Origin: Sphaerosporella brunnea
Lineage: Eukaryota > Ascomycota > Pezizomycetes > Pezizales > Pyronemataceae
DNA: 64,000 bases
Direction: 5' to 3'
NCBI GenBank assembly: GCA_008704415.1
Contig: VXIS01000075.1
Coordinates: 1 to 64,000 of the forward strand
The notes beneath the pieces were generated by a model. The model saw only the letters and a list, made by a program, of their open reading frames with translations. It did no database searches and was not told the origin of the DNA. The position numbers were made by a program, and so were the translations under genes. Below are positions 1 to 12,900 of this stretch, in pieces (the first letter of the stretch is position 1; each line of letters begins with the position of its first letter).

Positions 1-542
1 ATCGTCAACACCAGCTTCCTCCTCTCTCTCATGCCCACCCAATGTCGCGTTCTCATTCTCACGAAGACGACGATCCTTACGTGGCCCATCGGTCGGTTAA
101 GAAGTCGCGCCCCAGCTCGCCTGTTTCAACCGCACCCTCCTCGCCGACTTTCTCCCACGACTCTTGCTCTCCCACTCCCGAGAGCACTCCTCTCGCTACT
201 CCGGCGCACTCCCCGCGATTGTACCCAAGGGACCACATGGACTACAGCATGCAGTTGCCCAGCATTAGGCATTTGACGCTGCGAGCCCCGGCTTTGGCCC
301 CCATGGAGATCGCAGACCCGTACAACGCCGGCCAACACCATGGCAACTCGCAAACCGCGAATGGAATGCGTCTTGGTGACATCATCAACCGGCCCGACGG
401 AGCGCAGCGAAAACTACCGATCCCCCCAGTTCCCCGGGTTGCGGTTCACGACCTGCTGAACGGAAACGGCATGGGATTCTCTTCGACATCTTCCTCCACA
501 AGTAATAGCGTCGCTGGTGGGGATCTCGCGGAACGGATGTAA
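1..542 (+). pseudogene. Partial copy of creA (3' end only) in the left palindrome arm
   Basis: The frame is open from base 3 and ends at the TAA at 540-542. It encodes about the last 180 residues of the CreA protein found complete at 5930-7333 on the other strand, including the acidic SHSHEDDD stretch, the SSPTFSHDS and [11 protein letters not shown] blocks and the RKLPIPPVP motif. No zinc fingers are present because the window begins inside the coding region. It is not an independent gene: it is simply the mirrored arm of the inverted repeat, and may not exist in the real chromosome. Confidence 0.9.
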
Positions 543-3500
543 AATGAGGATACGGATTTCTCTTCTCTTGGCATTTTCTTTTAGCCTCAAGCGAATGGTC
601 TCTTTTATTTCTTTATGGTCTGGTCTGGTTTGGGTCGGCGAATAATAGTTATAGACGGTCTTGTTTTTTTCCTTTGCTTTGAGTATATCCTACGACGGGC
701 GTTTCTGTTCTTTGGGACGGTGTTCGACATCATGTTCTCCTATCATTCTCCAATCAATGCTTTGTGGTATGCTGTGTGCTTTTTTCTTTCCTTTTTGTCG
801 CGTTCTTCCTCCTATTATTATCACAGAGGAAAACGGATCGATTTTGTTTTGTTTTTTTGTTTATAGATGGCGTACGTGTGAGTCAGGCAGGGATATCCAA
901 TTCCATTCGGCATGTTTTTTTCTTTGACGGGGGGCTTTTGGTCTCGTGGTTTTTTGGATATATATGATTTTTTTTCGTGTAAGTGTAGAAAGGCTGCCTG
1001 CACGTAGTTGGGTGGAGGGGATCATCAGGGCAGGATAGTATTCATCATATTCTATATCTAATACTGATAGAGAGAGATCAAGCACGCAATATTTTGATAC
1101 GCTCTCATGATGATGATTTGCCGTGTTGTGTGATGTGAATAAGTACATATGTAGTTTTTGTAAAAAAAAATAAAAGACCCACTAGCAGCACACGTCGTTA
1201 TTATTGTTGTTGCCAACAAACAGAAAGAGGGCGGGCGGCAGAGCGGACAAGGCAGGTGGATTGAAGAGGTAGGCAGGCAGGCAGTCGGGTCGTGTTATGG
1301 TGGAGATAGATATCATAGATATCCCCAAAGCAAAAAAGTGTGGGGAACCCTTGCGGCATATGCAACAGCACTCACGCTCACTCGCGGTACGTACCATGGG
1401 GTTGTGGTTGGCTGGTTATTTCCTTACAAACTTCTCCCCTCCCCCCTTCAATAATTGATTTGTAGAGGTAGGTAGTAGGTAATTAGGCCTAGGATGGATA
1501 TAGTTGTCCCATTCCTCCGAGTCCCCATTCCTTTCCTTTCCTTTCCGGATTCAGGGAAAGACACCGGGGATGATGGATGGATGGATAGATGGATGACGAT
1601 GCGCTGCTGCTGCGGCGATAGATAGAGGGGGCCCGGAAGTTATACTGAGATAGGGGAAGGGCTTGAGTTCCGGCGAGGAGAGAGGGGGGCAGGCCAGGCT
1701 GTGGTGGATGTGTGGATGTGGATGTGGAACGGAATTCGGGAAAAAAAAAAAACAACAAAACAAAAAAAAGGTGGGGTAAATAATTGTTTTGTTCACGCAA
1801 TACTCTACCCGGTATGACATCGCCTTTTTTTTTTTCGCGAAGGGGAGGCTACATACTACTGTCCGTTATCTTGGAGGGGGTGGTGGTAGTGTGGCTTTGC
1901 TGCTGCTGCTGCTGGTGCTGCATGATGATGGGTAACTTGATAGATGGATGATACATAGCGACGACTCACTGACGCCTCAGAAGCCTCGAAGAAGCCTTGT
2001 GGAAGCCAGATCTGCATCCTGGTTGGCTGGGGCGGTGGTGGTGTGGTGGGGCGGTGTTTTATGTAGGGAGGGGAAGAAACGACGTTGGGGAAGGATGAGA
2101 TGGCGACCATGCCTGCGTGCAGTTGCCGCGTACGGCATTCGCTGCCCGTCATTCAGCGTTGTTGTTGTGCGGGGGCCCGGGGGGATGCGGAAGGCTGACA
2201 GCATGTGTCCGCGCAGCGGATGTCATGTTCTCGTTTTTTTTTTTCGGTGTGAAGAGCTTAAGATGTCATGTGCTTTTTAGCGGGGGAGGGTTTTTTTTTT
2301 TTTTTTTTTTTGTTTTTGTTTGTTTTTTTTTGTTTTTTTTTTGTTTTTTTGCGACTGTGATCATGAGCTTCTCTCTCCGCCAGCTGCTGCTGTTTAGCAC
2401 ATCCCAAAGCGGGGGGGCGGGCACATCATGATCATACATGTCTATATATGAATTGTTCTCTTTTTTCTCCGCGCCCGCCTGCTTCCGACGTACTGTAGGG
2501 GTCGTTGTTGATCGTTTTCTGCCGGGTTGTGCGCGCGCAATCTTGCGGTTTTGGGTCGCAACCAGGTCGCGGCGAATCGTCCCGACATCTCCGTGCTCCA
2601 TCCAGTACTTCCTACATGCTGTGCCCAGCTGAAGCCGCACGCCAGCCCGAAACGAACACATGCAACAACCCCTCCCCTCCCCTCCCCATCTCCCGTTCCC
2701 CAATCTTCTGTGGCATGTGCTAAAGGCAAAAAAGATGTGGGGAGAGATCTGCTCTGGCCCACTCGAAACACAGCAGCAGCAGCAGCAGCAACAACAACAA
2801 CAACCGTTTCGTTTGCTGGCCTTTTTTTGCTTTGCTCGCAGAGATAAGGCAGACGATCGAAATCGATCGCGCGGCACGGCGGGTTGCAAGGTAAAAAAAA
2901 AAAAAAAAGGAAAAAAAAAAAAAAATCCACATCGATGCAGGTGGGAAATCTCGATTCCTTCGATGTTGGGGTCTGAACAACAATATCACAGGGGAAGAAG
3001 ACAGACAGACATGTGTATTAAGCAAGAATGATCGACATAGGTATTTCCTCCACGGCCACTACTTGCAATGCAGCCCACTCCACTCCACTCCAGCAGATTC
3101 ACAATGTGGCTTTCAAAATTGCAGTCTGAGCCACGGTTGTGAAGACAGGATCCAGCTGCTCGGAATGATGTCCATAGCTACTTCCAGCCCCCCCCAGCTC
3201 CGCCCCTCGCTCCGGCGAGATCCCGTGCTGTGCACGGATCTCGCCGGAGCGAGGGCGGAGCTGGGGTGGGCTGGAAGTAGCTATGGACATCATTTCCGAG
3301 CAGCTGGGATCACTGTCTCACAACCGTGGCCAGACTGCAATTTTGAAAGCACCATTGGAATCTGCTGGAGTGGAGTGGAGTGGGCTGCATTGCAAGTAGT
3401 GGCCGTGGAGGAAATACCTATGTCGATCATTCTTGCTTAATACACATGTCTGTCTGTCTTCTTCCCCTGTGATATTGTTGTTCAGACCCCAACATCGAAG

Positions 3501-5929
3501 GAATCGAGATTTCCCACCTGCATCGATGTGGATTTTTTTTTTTTTTTTCCTTTTTTTTTTTTTTTTACCTTGCAACCCGCCCGTGCCGCGCGATCGATTT
3601 CGATCGTCTGCCTTATCTCTGCGAGCAAAGCAAAAAAAGGCCAGCAAACGAAACGGTTGTTGTTGTTGTTGCTGCTGCTGCTGCTGCTGTGTTTCGAGTG
3701 GGCCAGAGCAGATCTCTCCCCACATCTTTTTTGCCTTTAGCACATGCCACAGAAGATTGGGGAACGGGAGATGGGGAGGGGAGGGGAGGGGTTGTTGCAT
3801 GTGTTCGTTTCGGGCTGGCGTGCGGCTTCAGCTGGGCACAGCATGTAGGAAGTACTGGATGGAGCACGGAGATGTCGGGACGATTCGCCGCGACCTGGTT
3901 GCGACCCAAAACCGCAAGATTGCGCGCGCACAACCCGGCAGAAAACGATCAACAACGACCCCTACAGTACGTCGGAAGCAGGCGGGCGCGGAGAAAAAAG
4001 AGAACAATTCATATATAGACATGTATGATCATGATGTGCCCGCCCCCCCGCTTTGGGATGTGCTAAACAGCAGCAGCTGGCGGAGAGAGAAGCTCATGAT
4101 CACAGTCGCAAAAAAACAAAAAAAAAACAAAAAAAAACAAACAAAAACAAAAAAAAAAAAAAAAAAAAACCCTCCCCCGCTAAAAAGCACATGACATCTT
4201 AAGCTCTTCACACCGAAAAAAAAAAACGAGAACATGACATCCGCTGCGCGGACACATGCTGTCAGCCTTCCGCATCCCCCCGGGCCCCCGCACAACAACA
4301 ACGCTGAATGACGGGCAGCGAATGCCGTACGCGGCAACTGCACGCAGGCATGGTCGCCATCTCATCCTTCCCCAACGTCGTTTCTTCCCCTCCCTACATA
4401 AAACACCGCCCCACCACACCACCACCGCCCCAGCCAACCAGGATGCAGATCTGGCTTCCACAAGGCTTCTTCGAGGCTTCTGAGGCGTCAGTGAGTCGTC
4501 GCTATGTATCATCCATCTATCAAGTTACCCATCATCATGCAGCACCAGCAGCAGCAGCAGCAAAGCCACACTACCACCACCCCCTCCAAGATAACGGACA
4601 GTAGTATGTAGCCTCCCCTTCGCGAAAAAAAAAAAGGCGATGTCATACCGGGTAGAGTATTGCGTGAACAAAACAATTATTTACCCCACCTTTTTTTTGT
4701 TTTGTTGTTTTTTTTTTTTCCCGAATTCCGTTCCACATCCACATCCACACATCCACCACAGCCTGGCCTGCCCCCCTCTCTCCTCGCCGGAACTCAAGCC
4801 CTTCCCCTATCTCAGTATAACTTCCGGGCCCCCTCTATCTATCGCCGCAGCAGCAGCGCATCGTCATCCATCTATCCATCCATCCATCATCCCCGGTGTC
4901 TTTCCCTGAATCCGGAAAGGAAAGGAAAGGAATGGGGACTCGGAGGAATGGGACAACTATATCCATCCTAGGCCTAATTACCTACTACCTACCTCTACAA
5001 ATCAATTATTGAAGGGGGGAGGGGAGAAGTTTGTAAGGAAATAACCAGCCAACCACAACCCCATGGTACGTACCGCGAGTGAGCGTGAGTGCTGTTGCAT
5101 ATGCCGCAAGGGTTCCCCACACTTTTTTGCTTTGGGGATATCTATGATATCTATCTCCACCATAACACGACCCGACTGCCTGCCTGCCTACCTCTTCAAT
5201 CCACCTGCCTTGTCCGCTCTGCCGCCCGCCCTCTTTCTGTTTGTTGGCAACAACAATAATAACGACGTGTGCTGCTAGTGGGTCTTTTATTTTTTTTTAC
5301 AAAAACTACATATGTACTTATTCACATCACACAACACGGCAAATCATCATCATGAGAGCGTATCAAAATATTGCGTGCTTGATCTCTCTCTATCAGTATT
5401 AGATATAGAATATGATGAATACTATCCTGCCCTGATGATCCCCTCCACCCAACTACGTGCAGGCAGCCTTTCTACACTTACACGAAAAAAAATCATAAAA
5501 AAAAAAAAAAATATCCAAAAAACCACGAGACCAAAAGCCCCCCGTCAAAGAAAAAAACATGCCGAATGGAATTGGATATCCCTGCCTGACTCACACGTAC
5601 GCCATCTATAAACAAAAAAACAAAACAAAATCGATCCGTTTTCCTCTGTGATAATAATAGGAGGAAGAACGCGACAAAAAGGAAAGAAAAAAGCACACAG
5701 CATACCACAAAGCATTGATTGGAGAATGATAGGAGAACATGATGTCGAACACCGTCCCAAAGAACAGAAACGCCCGTCGTAGGATATACTCAAAGCAAAG
5801 GAAAAAAACAAGACCGTCTATAACTATTATTCGCCGACCCAAACCAGACCAGACCATAAAGAAATAAAAGAGACCATTCGCTTGAGGCTAAAAGAAAATG
5901 CCAAGAGAAGAGAAATCCGTATCCTCATT
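543..5929. other. Non-coding palindrome body (3' flank of creA, present twice)
   Basis: No gene is supported here. The stretch contains long A/T homopolymers (for example 2290-2350 and its mirror 4107-4169), a CAG/CAA triplet run (about 2771-2803, mirrored at 3657-3690), GGAT/ATGG microsatellites (about 1570-1595, mirrored 4866-4900) and short purine or pyrimidine tracts. Every open frame on one arm has its mirror image on the other arm, and the apparent proteins are low-complexity runs of Q, C, F or K. The part next to each creA stop (543 onward, and below 5929) presumably holds the creA 3' untranslated region. Confidence 0.8.
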
Positions 5930-7333
5930 TTACATCCGTTCCGCGAGATCCCCACCAGCGACGCTATTACTTGTGGAGGAAGATGTCGAAGAGAATCCCA
6001 TGCCGTTTCCGTTCAGCAGGTCGTGAACCGCAACCCGGGGAACTGGGGGGATCGGTAGTTTTCGCTGCGCTCCGTCGGGCCGGTTGATGATGTCACCAAG
6101 ACGCATTCCATTCGCGGTTTGCGAGTTGCCATGGTGTTGGCCGGCGTTGTACGGGTCTGCGATCTCCATGGGGGCCAAAGCCGGGGCTCGCAGCGTCAAA
6201 TGCCTAATGCTGGGCAACTGCATGCTGTAGTCCATGTGGTCCCTTGGGTACAATCGCGGGGAGTGCGCCGGAGTAGCGAGAGGAGTGCTCTCGGGAGTGG
6301 GAGAGCAAGAGTCGTGGGAGAAAGTCGGCGAGGAGGGTGCGGTTGAAACAGGCGAGCTGGGGCGCGACTTCTTAACCGACCGATGGGCCACGTAAGGATC
6401 GTCGTCTTCGTGAGAATGAGAACGCGACATTGGGTGGGCATGAGAGAGAGGAGGAAGCTGGTGTTGACGATTTCCGCCAAAGCTTACGAAGTAGGGACCC
6501 CGGTTCTCCTTCTCGAGCTGCTGGGAGGCAGTCTGGGCAAGGAGGTTGAGATCCAATGGGCTCTGGTGTGCGCTTGTGAGCGCAGGACTGCTCATCGCTC
6601 GACCAAAGGGGGACAGAGCGGATGGTGTCAACGGCGCATGGTGCATTCCAAGATATGAGTGGGGAGGGGAGACGTTTGGCGATCCGACGTGCGAGGGCGG
6701 GGCGGATTTTGAAATGATTTTAGCTGGAGGAGGCATCATCCTGGCGGAAGAGTGTTCAAGGGGGTGCGGCGCGTGCTGGCCAGCGGCGGCCAGAGCGGCA
6801 GCTTGGTTTTTGTTGCTTCTCCGAGAGTTCGGGTTGGTGTGGATTCGAGAATGTCGGGTCAACTCATCGGATCTGCTGAATCTTTTTGTGCATCCAGGGA
6901 ACGTGCAAGCGTGAGGCTTCTCGCCCGTATGCGTTCGGATGTGGCGAGTCTGATGCTCGAGCCGGTGAAATGCCTTATCGCACAAAGGACACTTGTACGG
7001 CCTAGGGAGTTCTGTCCTCTGGTCCTGCATGTGATCATGCTGCATAGCCATAGCCATGGGATTCATCATCGCAGTGAGGTTGCTTTGATTCATGGCGGCG
7101 AGTCGCTCGTGGTCTTGAAAAGACATGGGCCAGTGGAGTGCTGGCGGGAAACCGGACTGCTGAGGCGGAGGTAGTTGTTGATGTTGATGTTGATGATGTT
7201 GATGTTGATGTTGTTGTTGTTGCTGCTGCTGCGACAGTGAAGGGAGATTCGAAGACGATATTGACCGTTGCATGAACGAAGTGATTCCGAAGATAGCTGC
7301 TGGTGGAATGTGGTTTGGAGGGGACAACCACAC
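5930..7333 (-). CDS. creA: Carbon catabolite repressor CreA (Cys2-His2 zinc-finger transcription factor)
   Basis: CreA is the nuclear repressor that silences genes for alternative carbon sources when glucose is present, binding SYGGRG sites (known for the family). The intronless frame gives 467 residues. A Gln/His-rich stretch lies at about 35-58. Two Cys2-His2 fingers follow: residues 113-135 (C115, C118, H131, H135) and 141-165 (C143, C148, H161, H165), with the [20 protein letters not shown] and [18 protein letters not shown] signatures of the CreA/Mig1 family. The C-terminal half carries the conserved CreA blocks: acidic [35 protein letters not shown] and RKLPIPPVP. The N-terminus is unlike the usual CreA start, so Met21 (ATG at 7273) is a reasonable alternative start. 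Its last third is duplicated at 1-542 by the palindrome. Confidence 0.96.
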   Translation of the reverse strand: MWLSPPNHIPPAAIFGITSFMQRSISSSNLPSLSQQQQQQQHQHQHHQHQHQQLPPPQQSGFPPALHWPMSFQDHERLAAMNQSNLTAMMNPMAMAMQHDHMQDQRTELPRPYKCPLCDKAFHRLEHQTRHIRTHTGEKPHACTFPGCTKRFSRSDELTRHSRIHTNPNSRRSNKNQAAALAAAGQHAPHPLEHSSARMMPPPAKIISKSAPPSHVGSPNVSPPHSYLGMHHAPLTPSALSPFGRAMSSPALTSAHQSPLDLNLLAQTASQQLEKENRGPYFVSFGGNRQHQLPPLSHAHPMSRSHSHEDDDPYVAHRSVKKSRPSSPVSTAPSSPTFSHDSCSPTPESTPLATPAHSPRLYPRDHMDYSMQLPSIRHLTLRAPALAPMEIADPYNAGQHHGNSQTANGMRLGDIINRPDGAQRKLPIPPVPRVAVHDLLNGNGMGFSSTSSSTSNSVAGGDLAERM

Positions 7334-7800
7334 GACGTAATAATAGCGGGTGTGGAGAAAGTTTCAAGTGTGGAGGAGGCGGGGGTGTCTTATAGTCTAG
7401 ACTTTTGGGGGGGGGGGGGGGTGGAAGTTGCGTGGGGGGTGCACACCACAAAAGGGGTGGTGGTGGTGGTGGTGGTGGTGGTGGTGGTGGTGGTGGTGTA
7501 GTGGATGGTGGGGGACCGTGACGCGCGGGAGGGAGAGACGGAGGTGGTAGGGGTTGTCGGGTGGTGGTGACACGAAAGCTGATGCAAGAGCACCAAGGCT
7601 GCGTCGGCAATCTGAAGTTGAGTGGGTTGTGGAGGAACGACGACGCACGTCTAGCGCGAGAGTGCGGGTGGAGGCCACTTCTTTTTTTTATTTTTTTTAT
7701 ATTTTTTTTTTTCGAATAATAGCAACTGCTATGCGAGTGCAGGAACAGATGCAACGGCCGTGGCAGCTGGAATCACTATTCGCCAGCCTGAGTGAGTGAG
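7334..7800 (-). promoter_or_regulatory. creA upstream region, low-complexity, with SYGGRG motifs and a GGT-repeat tract
   Basis: The region directly upstream of creA has a run of 14 G residues (about 7407-7421) and a (GGT)n tract (about 7455-7499) on the plus strand, which is CCA/polypyrimidine on the creA sense strand. GTGGGG, a match to the CreA-binding consensus SYGGRG, occurs at 7432-7437 and again inside the G-rich tract. This fits autoregulation of creA as known in other fungi, but a G-rich tract produces such motifs by chance, so the regulatory claim is inference. Confidence 0.45.
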
Positions 7801-9569
7801 TGAGGGCGCAGTTGCAGCTGTGACTGTGGCGGTGCTGAGGTGTTGTTGTTGTTGTCCTGCCGCTCGATGCTTGTGGTTGATGATGCCGATAATCTATGTG
7901 GAATCGGGCAGATACGATGCAATGGGCGGACGTAAGCTGAAGCTGCCTCTCTTTTTCTACCTCGAAGAAAGAAAAAAACGCTTGGCGGCGTCAGATCGCT
8001 TTTCTGCTGCTCTGCTGCTTGTTTCTTTACAGATCAATAATGTCTGAGCACTCGGAATGCGAAAAGGCAGCGGGTGAGTGGATGCACCCAGAAACGAGCT
8101 GTGTGTGCTGTTGCAATGGCTGCAATTGCGTCGTGATCGAATTCGCGAGACGAACGAACGAACGGACGGACGAAGGAAGGAACGAAGGAAAGAAAGAAAA
8201 ACAATCCTCTCCTCCGCAGTTGCTACGCTATCGATTTCCCGTATGTAACGCGGCTAGATGAAACCCACAACACGGCCCAGCAAGAAAGCCTTCCGTTTCT
8301 GGTCCGAGATCGGTGGGTGTTGGATGATGCAGAGTGTGCTGGCGAATTGTGTGTTTAGGCCTCGCCCTGCTTGCTGCTGCGGCTTTCCCTGGCTTTCACC
8401 CGACAAAAACAACAAAAATAAAATAAAAATTCAGGCACAGTTCCACTCTATGTGCACGCAAAATCTCAATTGTCAGCCTTCTTTCTTCCTTCCGTTGCTC
8501 CCCTGCGGCCGCCGCCGTGCATGACGACGATTGCACGTCTGACGCTTTGGCGTGCTTACCGGCTCAAGTGTGGTTCCTAAAGCGGAAATAAAAATACCGT
8601 ATAATTTATCTTTAGGCTGTTTGCTGCTGTTCGACGGGAGTCAAACAAAGAGCCCTCGAGAATTTGGCTGGTGGCTGGTGGCTGGTGGCCGGTGCTGTTG
8701 CTTGCTTGCTTGCTTGCTTGCTTGCTGGCTGGCGGGCGGGGCAGGCTGACGATCAGGCTTCGGGGAGAGCTGCTAGCAATGACGCACTCGGATTTCAGAC
8801 GGCGGCGGAAGAGGGGGGAATGGGTTCTGGGGGGGGGACCGCAGAGACTTTATCTTTTTGCGTAGGATAGGTATCTACTTTTGCGCCAGCGATCTTTTTT
8901 CTTCCAGCAGGCTCCGAAGGGTTGACATGGAGCAAAGGAAACTTCGGGAGAGCTAAGTGGGGTGTGAAAAGCCTAGCCTTGAACGAAGCCTGTATGTCCG
9001 ACGTCTTACCGTTTTTGTGGGGGCGGGGGGACCGTGGAGGAGGAGCAACGGGGACAGTGGAGCAATCCGAAGCCCGCCCGGATCAACCAATGCTCCATGT
9101 AGCATGTAGGGCCCATGAGCACGGGTGTCTGGGAGTATCGCTACTGATCCCACTGATCCGTCGGTACGCAGCCGGCAGTTCAAATCGTCATGTTCAGCTG
9201 CGATCCCGTACAGGTGTATGTATAATCGCTATGTGACTTGTACTCTACTTTGTGTTTGATTGTTTAATTGCTGCTCGGCGAGCCGTGGCTGACTGCTGCC
9301 CCGGAATACCACACCCACATGCATATCTACCACTTATCTACTGCAAAGAAGACGGCACTTCTTCTGTACCTGACTGCATCCGCCCACACGCAATGCCCGC
9401 CCCGCCTGCCTTCGTGCGATGCCTCGCTGCTGCCCCCGTTGCAATTGGTTGTGAACGCGGCGGTTTCGGACATCTGGTGCAACTGGCGAGCGCTTCCGCC
9501 ACCTATCAGAAACTCTCCCCACCACCACACAACCCAATCCACCCCCCCCCCCCCGAAAATGGTCCCATC
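7801..9569. other. Gene-free upstream stretch
   Basis: No supported gene. It contains short tandem repeats: GAAC/GGAC-type around 8150-8195, CTTG/GCTT around 8695-8727 and TGGCTGG around 8665-8690. A poly-C block lies at 9541-9554. The short open frames have no recognisable domains. It may carry distal creA promoter elements and a long creA 5' untranslated region. Confidence 0.6.
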
Positions 9570-9860
9570 TCAGACACAGTCATTGCGTTTCAACCACCCC
9601 CCCCCCCCACTCCCACATCTTCCTCTGTTTGACGTTCTCCGCCTCGCCTCCTCATCCCGCCATTTCTCCGCGTTCAAAGCCATGGCAATCTGGGTGTGAG
9701 TCCCCCGCCACACTTTGAGTCTCGATGGTGCTTCGAAGTTTTTTTCGGGCCGGGATTGAAATATGAATTTTCCTTCGCTGCAGTCATCTCCGTAGTGTAG
9801 AGTGTAGTAGGTTTTGTTGCGCTTGTCCACGGTCTCGATTCGCGCTCCTTCATTCGCCAT
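9570..9860 (-). CDS. Possible small gene or exon of unknown function
   Basis: A 96-residue frame opens with ATG at 9860. The first 75 or so residues have ordinary protein composition (mixed charged and aromatic residues, such as DKRNKTYYTLHYGDDCSEGK). The tail runs into Gly-rich sequence encoded by poly-C tracts (9541-9608), so a real coding exon, if any, probably ends before that, perhaps by splicing. I recognise no family. On the opposite strand, a 54-residue frame from the ATG at 9859 overlaps the start and has an Arg/Ala/Ser-rich, mitochondrial-presequence-like beginning. Only one of the two can be real, if either. Confidence 0.22.
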   Translation of the reverse strand: MANEGARIETVDKRNKTYYTLHYGDDCSEGKFIFQSRPEKNFEAPSRLKVWRGTHTQIAMALNAEKWRDEEARRRTSNRGRCGSGGGGWLKRNDCV

Positions 9861-9952
9861 GGTGCTACGGAGCCTCTTTTCACCCGCCGCGCCAATCTTC
9901 CAGATAGCAACCCGTTCTTCCGGCCTTGTCTCCGCAGCCGCGTGCGCAACAA

Positions 9953-12900
9953 GCCTGGCCCCCAGGAAACCCTACTCTCCGCCAGAAAATTATGCCCGCC
10001 ACGAGCCCTTGATAAACGGCTAGGAATAGGTATCTACTCACATATCGTATACATACCATAGGTAGACCCGTAGACAGATGTCGACGCGACCGGCTAAGTC
10101 GGCGGCGTGGGGGGCACCATGAGATGATTGCGATGATTGCGATGATTGCGGGGCGTGTTGCACATACATAGCCTCAGTTGGTTGTAGGCTGCCCCAGCCG
10201 CGGAGGGATGTCGGGAGGCTTTTCCGCAAGACTTCGACCCTGCAGATACATGTCCCCAGATCAGATACCGCGACCGTGCCGCATGTTCCACGTCATGCGA
10301 GATCTCTGGGACGTTTTGGGATTTTCTGATCAGGGGTTCGTACATACTCTAGGTGCTACCCAGTCCCAGTGCGTGTGATGAGGAAGCGCATCGTCGTGCT
10401 ACATACACTACAGCGTTCACTCTACATCGTACATACTTCGACCCTCAGCGACGAAAGGTTTCTCGGCGGGGTTCCAGTTCTGTATTAAATCTTCCAGAAA
10501 CGATGGAAGACGACGACGGCTTTCCCAGAACGACGGATGCTTCCGCAGTGCAGCATGGAGTCCTGCATATATACACGCACACACATACATACATACATAC
10601 ATACACACGCACACACATACATAACATCCTCTGTCTCGGTGCCTTACGCCTCCTGCTTCTTTCATTGCCGACCAGTCAGCACTTTCCACAGCTTCCGCAG
10701 GCAACAGCTCGGCGAAAAGTTATCTTCTGAAGCCAAAACACGGCAATAGACGCAATCTCTGTAACCGGTAGGACTAGGTAGTAGCAGCTGAGGCGCAGTG
10801 TTCCGGCCTCGACTGTAAGCCGACATCTTCAGAACCCTATTTGCTGGTTTCGGGGACTGCTGCCAGAACTTATCTCCTCTATCTACGCCGCCGGTATCTC
10901 TCTCACAGCATTTGCCACTGGTTTCGACACAAAGTAGCCTCCGAATGCCACTGAGGTCTAGCTGTGCATGCACATGCCGTTTTGGACCATCCTTTTATGG
11001 ACGAGAGAAAGGCAGAACTTCCCTTCCGGGGAGAACTCTGGGGGCTAAAATGCTAAAAGAATCTTCCCCGCGGTTGCTTCACCGTACACCTTCAAGGGTC
11101 CTCCAGGTACCCGATGTTCTAGCCACTGAACGGACAGCAAGAGTTTTTCCGAAGCCGAACTTCCAGGCTTGGCTAATCTAAAAGGTTTTTCCGGACCAAA
11201 CATCCAACATGTGTTAGCACAAGCGAAGTAGGTATTTCGCTCACGATTGTGGGCTGAAGCCACCGTGGTGCGTTGGTGTGCGCGGTGCGCGTTTTTCGCT
11301 ACCTTTTCCCTCGTGAAAGATATGATCCACACCAGTTCCCCATGGGAGAATGTGCGATCGGTCTCCGCGTGGCAGAGTAAGCCAGGCTTAGCCAGCCTGA
11401 TAATAACTTTCTGTATTGCCCGCGAGCGCATATTATGACGATGTTGGGACCGTTGATGGTGAGGTTGACGGATATACCGTGGCCTATCGGGGTTCTTTTA
11501 TCGAACGGGATACCCGTTTTCTGTAACCCACCGTTCTAGGAACCAAAGGAGCAACTGTTGGGGGTGGGGGGGATTGTGTTGTTCCATCAATCCGAGATTG
11601 CCCGAGGCACCAACATGGGGGGACTTTTGTTTCGCCACAACCCCCGAAGAGCATGGCACTTTCTGCCTTTTCTGCCGGTGGCTGTGCATCCGTTGGGAGC
11701 TTTCTGTCTGATGGTTATTGCCCACATTTCCACCCACTCTACTTCTCACATTCGTCAAAACATACCCATGAAAACCTCATCCCACCCGCAAAAGGGGGGG
11801 CGCACATGGAAGGGAGATTACATCTCACCGATCCCGAAGGAGGACCCTGAGCCGCAGCGACTAGCGGCTGACTCCGCACGAAGTAGAAGCAGAAGTGGCT
11901 TAACTACCCGCAATCTCGCCAAGCGATGATGTCGTTCCTGTCCGTGGCTGCCGTGCATACCCCACAGCTCTCCCGATCCAACCCCACATCTCTCCCGATT
12001 AGCACCCCCCCGTCGTTCACCCATATGCATCAGCGGGACGAGAAGAGGCCCAAATCAGAACAGGCTGCCGAAACCGGATGAATGTCCTTCTCAATATGGG
12101 CTGACGCCGCCCTTGGTCGTGAACAACGCCGACGAACGAGCTCATCATCATCCGTCGGCCAAACCGATTACGGGGAATTATGTTCCGACCACACACGTGC
12201 GATCGGGAAAAGATTTGACAAGGCTCCTTCCTCAAACTGGCGAGGCTATTATTGGGTCAGCTCAGAACTCTCCCAAGACATGTGTCAAATCGAGCCCCCA
12301 AGCCTTTAAATATTGAACTCATAAGTGCTTGCGTTAGATGTAAATCACAAGCCCACATGTTGGGTCAACCGAACGAATATTGTGGAGAAACGGCCATCCG
12401 AGCCGGGGACGAAAATCTGGAACTAGATTGAGTATACCCCACGAAAATTAAAAACGTTGGGGCCAGATAGCTGGAGTAGGTAGTGTGCCGATGGGGCGAC
12501 ATCCGTGGATGACTCGCGATACATAATGAGCTATAATTCGCTGTATCGACTTCCCATGGTCCGAGGGCCCTACATATGTGCCTAGGCCTATGCTGTGGCC
12601 ATTGATCAGCCTTAAAGATATGGGCTGTCTTGTTGAAGATCCGACTGGGAGATCTTCCTCGAAACAAACTCTCTGAGCTGTGTTTGCGGTAGGTACCTCC
12701 GGATGATCGGCTTTGTGAAAATGGCATCATGTTGGAGGAACCACTCCACATTCTTGGTGAGCTGAGCTGAGCTGAGCGCTGCCTGGGCCAACCACGCACC
12801 CACTCGGAGCAGGTACAGGCGGGTTTCTTCTTGCTTGCAGGAACAGGAAGCTTCGGTGCCTCTCATCCTCCGCCTGCCTGCCCCCCCGTAGCTCCCTACG

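Larger units (their letters stand above)
1..6471. repeat. Giant near-perfect inverted repeat (palindrome) with a tiny spacer
   Basis: Bases 1 to about 3223 are the reverse complement of about 3236 to 6471. The arms meet at a 12-nt core (3224-3235) that itself contains GTGC-TGT-GCAC, so the unpaired loop is effectively 3 nt. Over most of the 3.2 kb the arms differ only by homopolymer lengths and single indels; for example the right arm has about a dozen extra A residues near 5498-5512. Within about 130 bp of the centre they differ at roughly ten positions. The left arm reaches base 1, so its true outer end is not visible. Either a fold-back assembly or sequencing artefact at a contig end, or a genuine inverted duplication, would look like this; I favour the artefact. 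Confidence 0.97.

Noticed and set aside
2266..4194. Long frames at 2266-2889 (minus) and 3433-4194 (plus) with poly-Cys, poly-Lys and poly-Gln runs
   Set aside because: They are the same low-complexity frame seen on both arms of the palindrome, made by homopolymers and CAG/CAA repeats.
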